DNA from: an uncultured Pseudomonadota bacterium
GTDB taxonomy: Bacteria; Pseudomonadota; Gammaproteobacteria; Steroidobacterales; Steroidobacteraceae
DNA length: 64,000 nt
Direction of reading: 5' to 3'
Assembly: GCA_903927005.1 (NCBI GenBank)
Contig: CAIYLH010000059.1
Coordinates: 52,624-116,623 of the forward strand
Shown here: piece after piece, positions 43,038 through 51,541 of the stretch
How positions within the stretch are numbered: the stretch's first letter is position 1
Layout: the number at the start of each line of letters is the position of its first letter
Position numbers and translations under genes: made by a program
Notes under the pieces: generated by a model
The model's database searches: none
Told to the model about the DNA's origin: nothing
The model's input: the letters and a program-made list of their open reading frames with translations, nothing else

Positions 43038-45557
43038 TTACTTCTTGGTACCGAACTTCACACCGAACTCGCCGGCGACATAGCGCGGCTCGCCGTAGAA
43101 GTTGAAGATCCACAGCGGATCGACCGTCTCGCCGGACTGCTTGTAGACCTTGTTGGCGAGGTTGCGACCCAGCACCCGGACGAACCAACGATCATCGGCC
43201 GCCTTATAGGTGACCGAGGCGTTGGCCAGCGTCAGCGGATCCGCGTAGCTCTGCGTGAACTTCTGGTACGGCAGCGCGATTGAGTAGAACAGCATGTTCG
43301 AGCTGACGTAGCTTGCCGACGCGTCCAGCACGACCTTGCCACCCGAGTTCATCGGGATGGTGTAGTTCGCGCCGAGCGCTGCGGTGATCTTCGGCGCACG
43401 GTTGACGTCGAGCTGCGACAGGTCGACGTAGTCGCCAGCTGCGACAGTACCGCTCGAGAACGAGTTGTACTTGGCCTTCTGGTAGCTCGCCGGCAGACGG
43501 ATCTGCAGGTTGTCGGTGACCTGTGCGACGAGCTCGTGCTCGATGCCATACACGGTCATCTTCGCCGCGTTGCGGAACAGGGTCTCCTCGCCCGGCAGGC
43601 CGTTCAGGTTGGTGACCGGGGTCACGACCTGGCGGATGGCGTCTTTGTACTGAACATAGAACACCGCCTCGTTGATGCGCAGGCGACGATCCAGCAGCTC
43701 GGTCTTCAGGCCGAACTCGAACGAATCCGCCTTCTCCGGGTTCGTCGGAGTCTTCTCGGAGTTGGAGATTGGGTTGCCCGAGGTGCCGACCTGGTCGTTG
43801 TAGCCGCCGGCGCGGAAGCCGTGGCTGAACGTACCGTAGCCGAACATGTCCGGGTTGAACTGGTACGACAAGCTGATGCGGTACGTCGGTACCGACCAGC
43901 TGTGGCTGTCGTGGACAACGCCGTACGAGTACTTACCGAAGTCCGCCGCGTTCATCAGGCTGCCGAGCTGCTGCCAGGTGAAGTTGGGGTCAAACTCGCC
44001 GGTGGTGCCGAGCTGCTGTACAAATACCTGCTGGCGGCCGGTCCAGTCCTTCTTGTCCTGCGTATAGCGGGCGCCGACGGTCAGGGTCATCTTGTCGGTG
44101 AACTTGTAGTTGCCTTCACCGAAGATGGCCGTTGAGCGCTCTGTCTGCGCGTTGCACAGGACCTGCGGGTTGTTGTTGTAGCCGCCTGGGGTCGCGCCCT
44201 CTGGCGTCGGCACGCCGAACAGGTCGTACACGCCGAGGATCTGCGCGACGCAGAACGTCGTCTCGTCGTGCTGGACGAATCCGCCGACAACGTAGTTGAA
44301 CGCACCGTCGTTGTTGGACGCGAAGCGCACTTCTTCCTGCCAGGTCTTGCGGACATCTGAACGGTTCGCGTCGAAGATCGACAGCGGGCCAACGGTGCCG
44401 GTGTAGTTCGACGGCAGGCTTGAGTCCTGCTTGCGGTAGCCCTGCACCCAGGTGACCGTACCGGCGTCAAACTTGAAGTCGGTGTTCAGGTAGATGCCGT
44501 GTGCATCGACCCGATGTCCCTTCTGCATGTCGATCAGGTAGCCTTCGCGATTCGTCGTGCCACCCTGCTGCAGCGGATCGCCAGGCAGGTTGCCGATAAG
44601 GCCGAGCTGCGGGAATACGAAGTAAGGAACGCTGGTGCCCGGACGAAGGTCGCTCGGGGTGCCGTTGACGGCACCCGGGGCCTCCGATCGGTCACGCAGC
44701 ATTTCGATGGTCAGCTGGGTCTTGATCGAATCGTTGACCTGCCACAGCAGCTTGGCGCGGCCGGTCAGCACGTTGGTGCCGCCGATTCGTTCGCCTGTTC
44801 CGTGGTAGGTGCCGGCGGCATTGGCGGCCGTTTGATACAGGTTGGTCGTGGCGTTGTTACGCAGGAAGCCGTCTTCCCGCTCGCTGCTGGCGACGAGCCG
44901 AAGGCCAAGCTTGTCGGTGATCAGCGGGATGTTGAGGGCCCCCTGCGCGTTGACCGAGTTGTAGCTGCCCATGAGGGCCTGCGCTTCGGCGCTCTCCTCG
45001 GTCAGGCTCGGCGCCTTGGTGTGCACGACGACGGCGCCGCCGGTGGTGTTCTTGCCGAACAGCGTACCCTGCGGGCCGCGCAGCACTTCGAGCTGCTGGA
45101 TGTCGAAGGCGTCGAGCAACTGCGTCTGGGCGCTGGGCAGCACGAAGTCGTCAACGATTACGCCGACCGGCGCTTCGTTGTAGACGATGATGTCGGTGTT
45201 GCCGACGCCGCGCATTGCGAACGAGGCGGCGTTGAAGCCCGGCACCTTCGAGGCCGAGAAGTTCGGGACGTAAGCTGCGATGTCAGCGATCGTCTTCGGG
45301 GCCTCGGACTGGATCAGCGCCTCGCTGATGGCCGACACCGCGATCGGGGTGGACTGGAGCTTCGTCTCACGGCGCTCGGCGGTGACGACGATCTCTTCGA
45401 GCTGGCCGGCGGAGGTCGCCTGTGCCTGCTGTGCGTGGGCCTGACCGGCCGACAGCGCCATCGCAATGGCAGCGAACAGCGTGGACGTACGCAGGCCCTG
45501 CGCGTGCGCGAGTCCGTGTGGTGAACGACGGTTGGCCGCCGGTTTACGAGTGCTCAT
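43038..45557 (-). CDS. TonB-dependent outer-membrane receptor
   Basis: The 839-residue receptor has an extended N-terminal signal region (the hydrophobic core TLFAAIAMALSAGQAHA comes after about 25 polar residues, so the true start might be internal). A plug follows with LEEIVVTAERRETKLQSTP and LRGPQGTLFGKNTTGG, then the barrel ending in GEFGVKFGTKK. The motif set is that of the large family common in aromatic- and steroid-degrading proteobacteria. It converges with the hydratase/aldolase cluster and has the TetR gene at 45919 upstream. Its substrate is unknown; nearby genes make a terpenoid or steroid acid plausible. Confidence 0.94.
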   Translation of the reverse strand: MSTRKPAANRRSPHGLAHAQGLRTSTLFAAIAMALSAGQAHAQQAQATSAGQLEEIVVTAERRETKLQSTPIAVSAISEALIQSEAPKTIADIAAYVPNFSASKVPGFNAASFAMRGVGNTDIIVYNEAPVGVIVDDFVLPSAQTQLLDAFDIQQLEVLRGPQGTLFGKNTTGGAVVVHTKAPSLTEESAEAQALMGSYNSVNAQGALNIPLITDKLGLRLVASSEREDGFLRNNATTNLYQTAANAAGTYHGTGERIGGTNVLTGRAKLLWQVNDSIKTQLTIEMLRDRSEAPGAVNGTPSDLRPGTSVPYFVFPQLGLIGNLPGDPLQQGGTTNREGYLIDMQKGHRVDAHGIYLNTDFKFDAGTVTWVQGYRKQDSSLPSNYTGTVGPLSIFDANRSDVRKTWQEEVRFASNNDGAFNYVVGGFVQHDETTFCVAQILGVYDLFGVPTPEGATPGGYNNNPQVLCNAQTERSTAIFGEGNYKFTDKMTLTVGARYTQDKKDWTGRQQVFVQQLGTTGEFDPNFTWQQLGSLMNAADFGKYSYGVVHDSHSWSVPTYRISLSYQFNPDMFGYGTFSHGFRAGGYNDQVGTSGNPISNSEKTPTNPEKADSFEFGLKTELLDRRLRINEAVFYVQYKDAIRQVVTPVTNLNGLPGEETLFRNAAKMTVYGIEHELVAQVTDNLQIRLPASYQKAKYNSFSSGTVAAGDYVDLSQLDVNRAPKITAALGANYTIPMNSGGKVVLDASASYVSSNMLFYSIALPYQKFTQSYADPLTLANASVTYKAADDRWFVRVLGRNLANKVYKQSGETVDPLWIFNFYGEPRYVAGEFGVKFGTKK

Positions 45558-45918
45558 TTAATACCCCCTTAAAAAAATTGCGCCCGGTTGCGGGGATCGG
45601 CCCCTCTTTTGGCCGACCCGCGCGTGGCGGTGGTCTCCCGGATCCTGGCGCGCGACCCCGCGTTTCACGGCGAGTGTTGTCAGCGAACAAGTTCACGAGA
45701 ACTGCGAACCTACGCGCAGCAACAGAAAAAAACAATACTGATGGTTTTCTTTTGGAGGCTGTTGCAAAAGAGCAACTCATGCTGCACTGCAATATGAGTG
45801 TATGCCGGGAAATTCGCGGCCTCATAGCGCAGCAGCGCGTCGCGCAATGGCAACGAAGGAGTGGGGTTTGATGTGCAGCGGGGGCTTTTTACGGCGGCCC
45901 GGCTACCGTGCTGTGCGC
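45558..45918. other. Intergenic region upstream of TonB receptor
   Basis: These 361 bases separate the TetR gene end from the receptor start. They contain an A/T-rich stretch at about 45720-45790 suited to a promoter, and ACTCAT/ATGAGT arms 13 bases apart near 45776-45800. I find no gene. Confidence 0.5.
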
Positions 45919-46551
45919 TCAGGCGTCTCGTAGTTCGTGCAGCTTGTCGGCTAGGTATTTCAGGATGCGCTTGTCGCTCTCACTGCCGCGGTGCGTGAGT
46001 GAGCTGACCGCGAGGCCTTCCATGACGTAGCGGGACAGGTCGAGCGCGATGTCGAATTGCTCGTCACGGCCCTGCCATTCCGGGAATACCTCTTTCGCGG
46101 TTCGGTACCACTCCGCCTCGAACGCTTCCTGTGTAGGGCGCAGGATGCCAGCCAGCTCAGGATCGGTCCGTGCTGCGACCGAAAGCTCGAAGAACGCCAC
46201 GAACATCGGGTGGCGGACATGGTCAAAAAACGCGTCGACGCCGAGCGCAACACGATCTTCGGTTGGGGCGGCGACGCGCGACATTGCCCGCCTGAACGCC
46301 TTGAGTCGCTTGTTATGAAGGTGTTCGACCGCGCCGCGGATAATGTCCAGTTTGGAAGGGAAGTGGTGCAGCATTGCGCCGCGGGATAGCCCCGCCTTCC
46401 TGGAAATTGCGGTAGTGGTTGCGCCGGCATAGCCAAACTCAACGATGCACGCGATGGCGCTCTCGAGGATCGCATTGCGTGTTCCGGCGCTCTTTTGCGC
46501 CTGCCAGCCAATTACTTCGACGTCCACGATGTTCTGTGTCCGGCTCGTCAT
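45919..46551 (-). CDS. TetR-family regulator
   Basis: The 210-residue regulator starts at ATG 46551; longer readings up to 46743 add an unrelated stretch. The HTH region reads GTRNAILESAIACIVEFGYAGATTTAISRKAGLSRGAMLHHFPSK. The C-terminal domain (about 80-210) is all-helical, with DAFFDHVRHPMFVAFFELSVAART. It belongs to a different TetR group from those at 35944 and 60461. It diverges from the SDR at 46761, and a 14-bp palindrome between them (46653) is a candidate operator. Confidence 0.9.
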   Translation of the reverse strand: MTSRTQNIVDVEVIGWQAQKSAGTRNAILESAIACIVEFGYAGATTTAISRKAGLSRGAMLHHFPSKLDIIRGAVEHLHNKRLKAFRRAMSRVAAPTEDRVALGVDAFFDHVRHPMFVAFFELSVAARTDPELAGILRPTQEAFEAEWYRTAKEVFPEWQGRDEQFDIALDLSRYVMEGLAVSSLTHRGSESDKRILKYLADKLHELRDA

Positions 46552-46652
46552 GTTGCAGTGCTTCTTTGCCACTCCGCGGTAGGTCTTATTTAAGGATCTG
46601 GCGGGTGCACCTTTAATAATCCGTCCGAGAATGTTGGCGCTGTCCGAAAAAG

Positions 46653-46666
46653 TCAATGAGCATTGA
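46653..46666. promoter_or_regulatory. Palindrome between TetR and SDR genes, possible operator
   Basis: TCAATG-AG-CATTGA has perfect 6-bp arms and lies about 100 bases from both divergent starts (46551 and 46761). Such a site commonly serves a TetR repressor that controls itself and its neighbour. No second copy was noticed. Confidence 0.45.
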
Positions 46667-46760
46667 AACCGGCAGCGCTGACTGTTAGCGTTGGGCCTCA
46701 AATGCCGGTGTCGCCCTAAGGCGCCGAGCAGCAAGTCGATCAATACCGGGGGGGCTTAGC

Positions 46761-47519
46761 ATGGGTCGTGTATCAGGCAAGGTGGCGCTTGTGACCGGCG
46801 GCGCGACGGGACTGGGTCGGGCCGATGCAATCGCGCTGGTGCGCGAGGGTGCCCGGGTGTTGATCACCGATGTGAACGTGACCGCCGGCGAGGAACTCGC
46901 GGCCGAACTCAACCGTGCAACCCCAGGGTGCGCGCACTTCATGCGCCAGGACGTCGCCGATGAGGCGCAATGGATAGCAGCTGTTGCCGAGGTAAAGAGC
47001 CGTTTCGGCGGCCTGCACATCCTTGTGAACAATGCAGGTCTTGTCATTATCGGCACGCTCGAGACGACGACGCTGGAGCAGTTTCGTAAGCACCAGTCGG
47101 TGATGTCGGAAGGCGTGTTCCTCGGCTGCAAGTACGCGATACCCGTGATGCGGGACAGTGGCGGCGGTTCAATCATCAACATGTCGTCGGTGGCATCCCA
47201 CCTCGGCTATCCGGTCTATTTCGCGTACTCGGCGGCTAAGGGCGCGGTGCGTTCGATGACCAAGGCCGTTGCGGTTCATTGCCAGATGAACAAGTACAAC
47301 ATTCGCTGCAATTCGATCCACCCTGGCGCGATACATACGGCGATGGTCGAGAATGGCGCCAAGGCACTCGGCCTGACGATCGATGCGTTCGAGCAAATGC
47401 CCACGGGCCTCGGTAAGCCCGAGGATGTAGCGAATCTGGTGCTGTTCCTGGCATCCGACGAATCACGGTTTGTAAACGGAACGGAACTGTTGCTGGATAA
47501 CGCGCTGACGGTGCAGTAG
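46761..47519 (+). CDS. Short-chain dehydrogenase/reductase
   Basis: The 252-residue classical SDR has the cofactor motif TGGATGLG at 12-19, NNAG, a serine pair near 142-143, and Tyr156 and Lys160 in YSAAK. The early acidic residue in ITDVNV suggests NAD(H) preference. A G-rich site (seven G) lies 6 bases before the ATG. SDRs of this type oxidise hydroxyl groups on steroids, terpenoids or acyl-CoAs. The ABM gene follows 103 bases downstream, and the divergent TetR is the probable regulator. Confidence 0.92.
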   Translation: MGRVSGKVALVTGGATGLGRADAIALVREGARVLITDVNVTAGEELAAELNRATPGCAHFMRQDVADEAQWIAAVAEVKSRFGGLHILVNNAGLVIIGTLETTTLEQFRKHQSVMSEGVFLGCKYAIPVMRDSGGGSIINMSSVASHLGYPVYFAYSAAKGAVRSMTKAVAVHCQMNKYNIRCNSIHPGAIHTAMVENGAKALGLTIDAFEQMPTGLGKPEDVANLVLFLASDESRFVNGTELLLDNALTVQ

Positions 47520-47622
47520 CCGACCGCGGAGAGCTCGCCCAGCGGCGGGCGATTAATTGAAATGTCTGCAGGCGGCGCCGGGGAACCCCGTGGCGCCTGC
47601 CATCGAACGAGGAAGTCACGAC

Positions 47623-47925
47623 ATGTCGCAGATCGCCTTCGTCTCCCGTATGACCATCAAGGCCGGCCACGAGGCTGATTTCGTCAGCCTGTGCAAGGGC
47701 CTTGCCAAGAAAGTTCACGCCAACGAGTCACGCGAGCAGACTCAGTTTTACCAGTTCTTTAAGTTGCGCGAGCCGCGCCGCTATGCGGTGATCGAGATGT
47801 TCTCCGGAGAGGCAGCGGAACACGCCCACATGAACTCTCCCTGGCTTGGCGAGGCTGGGCCGGGGATCATGGCTTGCCTTGATGGCGAATACGTCCGCGA
47901 GTACCTGGATCCGTTCGAGGTCTGA
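47623..47925 (+). CDS. ABM-domain monooxygenase-like small protein
   Basis: The 100-residue dimeric alpha/beta barrel protein starts at ATG 47623, with GAGGAAG about 8 bases upstream. The ABM fold is recognisable from SQIAFVSRMTIKAGHEADF, HANESREQTQFYQFFKLREP and AVIEMFSGEAAEHAHM. Some ABM proteins oxidise quinols or aromatics without cofactors; others act as sensors or have no known activity. It lies between an SDR and an acyl-CoA ligase on the same strand, so a role in the same degradation route is likely but unproven. Confidence 0.82.
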   Translation: MSQIAFVSRMTIKAGHEADFVSLCKGLAKKVHANESREQTQFYQFFKLREPRRYAVIEMFSGEAAEHAHMNSPWLGEAGPGIMACLDGEYVREYLDPFEV

Positions 47926-47967
47926 AACAGAAATCGGCGCTACACCTAGCCCGATCGGGAGACTGCG

Positions 47968-49773
47968 ATGGCTGCTAAGAAGAAGGTGCCGGCGCGTGCG
48001 TCGCGTGCCGCCGTGACTCGTTCCGCCAAGAAAAAGACCGTGGTGAAGGCCAAGGTAGTGAAGCGCGCCGCAAAGGCGCCGCCAAAGCGGGCGGCCGCGG
48101 TGAAGCCACCCAAGCCGCAGAAGGAATCTCTGGCGGCACTGAGGATCTCGGTCACGACGATCGGTGATCTGCTGCTCACGGCAGCGGACCGGTATCCTGA
48201 CTCGGATGCGCTAATTTTCGAGAGCCAGAAGCTGTCGTACCGTCTGCTTGCGGAGCGGGCGATGCGACACGCGCGGTCGCTGCAGGCATTGGGTGTCAAG
48301 CCCCGTGACCATGTAGGCCTGCTGCTGCCATCGAGTGTGGATTTCGTCGAGTTCCTATTCGCGATCGCGTTGTGCGGCGCGGTCACCGTGCCGGTAAATG
48401 CCCGCTACCGCTCGCATGAGCTGGCATACGTTATCGAGAACGGCGATCTGGTCACGCTGATCACGACCTCCGAGGTCCCCGAGCAGATCGACTTCGTGTC
48501 GCGGCTGCACACGGCGCTCCCCGGCCTTGCCGCGCAGAAGACGCCGTTGCAGCTAACGCTTGCGCAGGCGCCGCGCCTGCGCAACATCGTGCTGCTGGGT
48601 CGCAAGCCGCAGCTCGGCTTTGTGGGTCAAAAGGAGTTCGCGGCGCTTGGCAAAAGTGTGCCGGCCGATTCCGTGCACCGCACGCGTCTCGGCACCCGAG
48701 TGCGCGACGTGGGCCTCATGCTTTACACATCGGGCACCACGGCGAACCCTAAGGGTTGCCTGATTACGCACGAGGCGATGGTTCGCAACAGCATCGCTTT
48801 GGGGCGCCACCGCTATCAGCTAACGCATGCTGACCGCTTCTGGTCGCCGCTGCCGCTTTTCCACATTGCAGCGATCCTGCCATTGCTGGCGGCCTTCGAC
48901 GTCGGAGCGGCCTATCTGACGGCCGGCTTCTTCGAGGCAGGCAAGGCGTTGGAGATGCTGGAGAACGAAAAGGTCACCGCGACCTATCCGTGCTTCGTCG
49001 CAATCATGTCAGACCTGATTTATCACCCGAATTTCAAAAAGACGAACCTGTCGCGGGTACGTCTGATGAATTCCAGTTTCGCGCTCCAGCCTCCGGGCAT
49101 CAAGGATGTGATGCTGAAGGCATTGCCGAATGCGATTCAGGTAGGCACGTTCGGGATGACAGAGACAGCCGGCACCGTCAGCACCAGCATGCTGACCGAT
49201 ACGCTCAAGGCGCGAGTTACCGGCCTTGGCAAGCCGCTGCCGGGTCTTGAAGTTCGCATTGTAGATGCCGAAACCGGCGTCGTGCTCGGACCGGATGCGC
49301 GCGGCGAGGTGCTGGTGCGCGGCTACAGTACGCTTGAGGGTTACTACAAGGACCCGGTCAAGACTGCCGCGGCGCTCGATGCCGATGGCTGGTACCACAC
49401 TGGTGACGTTGGTTCGATGGATGCCGACGGCGTCATGATGTTCCACGGCCGCACCAAGGACATGCTCAAGGTCGGCGGCGAGAACGTCGCCGCCGCCGAG
49501 ATCGAAGCCTGTCTGCAGCGTCACCCAGCCGTGAAGCTTGCCCAGGTCGTTGGTATCCCGGATGTCCGCCTTGTCGAGGTCGCGGCGGCGTTCGTCGAAC
49601 TCAAGCCTGACGGCAAGGTTACCGCCGAAGTTCTAATCGCTCACTGTAAGGCGGAGATCGCAGGGTTCAAGGTTCCGCGGCACGTCCGCTTCGTCACTGA
49701 ATGGCCGCTCTCGACCAGCAAGGTGCAGAAGTTCAAGCTGCGTGAACAACTGATCGCGGAACTATCGCTCTAA
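47968..49773 (+). CDS. AMP-dependent acyl-CoA ligase with lysine-rich N-terminal tail
   Basis: The 601-residue enzyme carries the adenylate-forming motifs MLYTSGTTANPKG (P-loop) and, further on, GMTETAG, WYHTGDVGSMDADG and GRTKDMLKVGGENV, with the C-terminal catalytic lysine region STSKVQKFKL. It activates a carboxylic acid to its CoA thioester using ATP. The first about 52 residues (MAAKKKVPARASRAAVTRSAKKK and beyond) are a Lys/Ala/Pro tail resembling histone H1-like proteins and not part of the fold. A GGGAGA precedes the ATG. The ligase at 51542 is a separate relative, so the two may take different acids. Confidence 0.92.
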   Translation: MAAKKKVPARASRAAVTRSAKKKTVVKAKVVKRAAKAPPKRAAAVKPPKPQKESLAALRISVTTIGDLLLTAADRYPDSDALIFESQKLSYRLLAERAMRHARSLQALGVKPRDHVGLLLPSSVDFVEFLFAIALCGAVTVPVNARYRSHELAYVIENGDLVTLITTSEVPEQIDFVSRLHTALPGLAAQKTPLQLTLAQAPRLRNIVLLGRKPQLGFVGQKEFAALGKSVPADSVHRTRLGTRVRDVGLMLYTSGTTANPKGCLITHEAMVRNSIALGRHRYQLTHADRFWSPLPLFHIAAILPLLAAFDVGAAYLTAGFFEAGKALEMLENEKVTATYPCFVAIMSDLIYHPNFKKTNLSRVRLMNSSFALQPPGIKDVMLKALPNAIQVGTFGMTETAGTVSTSMLTDTLKARVTGLGKPLPGLEVRIVDAETGVVLGPDARGEVLVRGYSTLEGYYKDPVKTAAALDADGWYHTGDVGSMDADGVMMFHGRTKDMLKVGGENVAAAEIEACLQRHPAVKLAQVVGIPDVRLVEVAAAFVELKPDGKVTAEVLIAHCKAEIAGFKVPRHVRFVTEWPLSTSKVQKFKLREQLIAELSL

Positions 49774-49796
49774 CGCGGCGCCTGCTCTGTTGGAAG

Positions 49797-49820
49797 GGGG
49801 CACGAGCTAGCTCGTGCCCC
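49797..49820. terminator. Palindromic terminator between ligase and ACAD genes
   Basis: GGGGCACGAG-CTAG-CTCGTGCCCC has perfect 10-bp arms with a self-complementary CTAG loop, followed by TCTTG. It lies between converging genes and probably ends both. Confidence 0.8.
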
Positions 49821-49842
49821 TCTTGCCATAAGAGTCGATCCG

Positions 49843-51006
49843 CTAGAAGGAGCGTGGCAGGCCAAGACCCTCGGCGATCATGTTGCGGGCCATCTCGTTG
49901 CTGACCGGGCCGATCATCAGCAGGCGCGCATCGCGCCAGTAGCGCTGCATGTCGGTTTCGGCCGAATAGCCCATCCCGCCAAGGATCGAAATACCCAGAT
50001 CGGCGGACTTCACCGCGTACTCGGACACCAGCACCTTGGTCATGGATGCTTCCTGCGCGCACGGCTTGCCGGTCGCCTGCAGCCACGCGGTGTTGAAAAG
50101 CATCAGTTCAGACTGCTTCTGCATCATCGCGATTTCCGCGACGTAGTGCTGCAGTGCCTGAAACTCGCCGATCAGCTTACCGAATGCTCGTCGCTGCTTC
50201 ATGTACGACACGGCGTCTTCAAGAATGCCGTCGATCATGCCCAGGCACATGGCTGAGTTCATGATCCTCTCGCTGTTGAGCGTGCTGGTGGTGTCCTTCC
50301 ACGCCTTGCCTGCCTCACCGAGCAGTAGGTCGTCAGGCACGTACACCTTGTCTAGATAGACGGAGCAGGAGTTGAGCGCACGCATGCCGAGCTTGTCGAG
50401 TGGCGTGATCGTTATGCCGGCGCTGGTGCGAGGGACAAAGAACAACGACACGCCGTCGCTGCGCTTCTTGATTTCGCGACTGGAGCGGGCCATCAGTAGC
50501 AGGTAGTCGGCGGTATCTGCCGTGGTGCTCCAGATTTTCTCGCCGCTGATTATCCAGCCACCATCGACCTTGTCAGCGGTGGTGCGCATCGCGCCGAGCA
50601 CGTCAGTGCCGCCGCCCGGTTCGGTGAAGGCCATGGCGGTTCGGAGACGACCCGCCGCCATCTCGGGCAGGAATCTTTGCTTCTGTGCGTCTGTGCCATG
50701 CAGGGCAATAGACCGAGTGCCGGAGAATGCCGTGATGCCCCAGATCCAGCCGAGACCGGCCGCCGTGCGGGCAACCTCGCGGATGAACACAGCCTGCATC
50801 AGGATGTCACCACCAAGACCACCGTACTCTTCCGAAACGCCAAGCCCGGTGAAGCCCGCATCGACGAACTTCTGCCATAGCTCGGTCGGATATTCGTGTT
50901 CGCGCCGTTCAAGCGCGCGACACCAGTCCTTCGGCAGTTCCTTGTCGACCCACTTTCGGGCCGAGTCCCGGAACATGAGCGTGTCTTCGTCGAGTGAAAA
51001 ATCCAT
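49843..51006 (-). CDS. Acyl-CoA dehydrogenase, IVD-type active site
   Basis: The 387-residue flavoprotein has AMAFTEPGGGTDVLGAM and WSTTADTADYLLLMARS. At the C-terminal position where medium-chain enzymes carry the catalytic Glu (YEGT), this one reads LLMIGPVSNEM with no Glu. A Glu does precede the conserved Arg in TLNSERIMNSAM, the position used by isovaleryl-CoA dehydrogenase. So the base has probably moved there. AAGGGA precedes the ATG. It is the last gene of a leftward unit (ligase 51542, MaoC 51093, this gene). The likely substrate is a branched or cyclic acyl-CoA. Confidence 0.91.
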   Translation of the reverse strand: MDFSLDEDTLMFRDSARKWVDKELPKDWCRALERREHEYPTELWQKFVDAGFTGLGVSEEYGGLGGDILMQAVFIREVARTAAGLGWIWGITAFSGTRSIALHGTDAQKQRFLPEMAAGRLRTAMAFTEPGGGTDVLGAMRTTADKVDGGWIISGEKIWSTTADTADYLLLMARSSREIKKRSDGVSLFFVPRTSAGITITPLDKLGMRALNSCSVYLDKVYVPDDLLLGEAGKAWKDTTSTLNSERIMNSAMCLGMIDGILEDAVSYMKQRRAFGKLIGEFQALQHYVAEIAMMQKQSELMLFNTAWLQATGKPCAQEASMTKVLVSEYAVKSADLGISILGGMGYSAETDMQRYWRDARLLMIGPVSNEMARNMIAEGLGLPRSF

Positions 51007-51092
51007 GTCGTTCCCTTTATCCGTATCTAGGCGGGGTAGCGGGTTCGCTTGCCCCGCCGTAGCGCAACCTCATTGAGTGCGGATGCGTCCGG

Positions 51093-51536
51093 TTAGTTAT
51101 CGCGCGTGATAACCATCACGTCGTGGATTCCTTTGCAAACCTCAACGTCGTCCTGATTCTTGACCAGGATTTCGAGCTTCACTATTCCCCGTCCAGGCTT
51201 CGAGGAGAGGCGCTTCTCTAGCGGCGTAACGTGGGCGTAGACCGTATCGCCGATCTTTACCGGCTTCGAAAACGACCAAGTCATGCTGATCAGGCCGATT
51301 ACGGTGCCGTCGAACAGCTTCATCTGGGCCATCAAGCCAACAGCGACGGAAAGCGTCAGCGTGCCGTGTGCTATCCGCGTTCCGAACGGAGTGGTTTGCG
51401 CGAAGTGCTCGTCGACATGTATAGGCGTCCAGTCGCCGATCAGGCCGGCATAGAGCGTGATGTCGCCCTCGCCGATAGTACGGCCACGCGTATGCAGTGT
51501 GTCCCCTACGACGAACTCTTCGAAGTGAAGTGCCAT
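51093..51536 (-). CDS. MaoC-family acyl-CoA hydratase
   Basis: The 147-residue single hot-dog domain has the R-hydratase active-site pattern GLIGDWTPIHVDEHFA with the Asp and His, then GTRIAHGTLTLS. It hydrates trans-2-enoyl-CoA to 3-hydroxyacyl-CoA. It begins 5 bases after the ligase gene and ends 86 bases before the acyl-CoA dehydrogenase gene. The three genes supply activation, hydration and dehydrogenation for one acid. Confidence 0.9.
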   Translation of the reverse strand: MALHFEEFVVGDTLHTRGRTIGEGDITLYAGLIGDWTPIHVDEHFAQTTPFGTRIAHGTLTLSVAVGLMAQMKLFDGTVIGLISMTWSFSKPVKIGDTVYAHVTPLEKRLSSKPGRGIVKLEILVKNQDDVEVCKGIHDVMVITRDN

Positions 51537-51541
51537 GGTGC

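Noticed and set aside
44499..45524. A 341-residue rightward open frame inside the TonB receptor gene
   Set aside because: Composition is a shadow of the receptor frame (Arg/Gly/Val-rich, no motifs); the leftward receptor is unmistakable.
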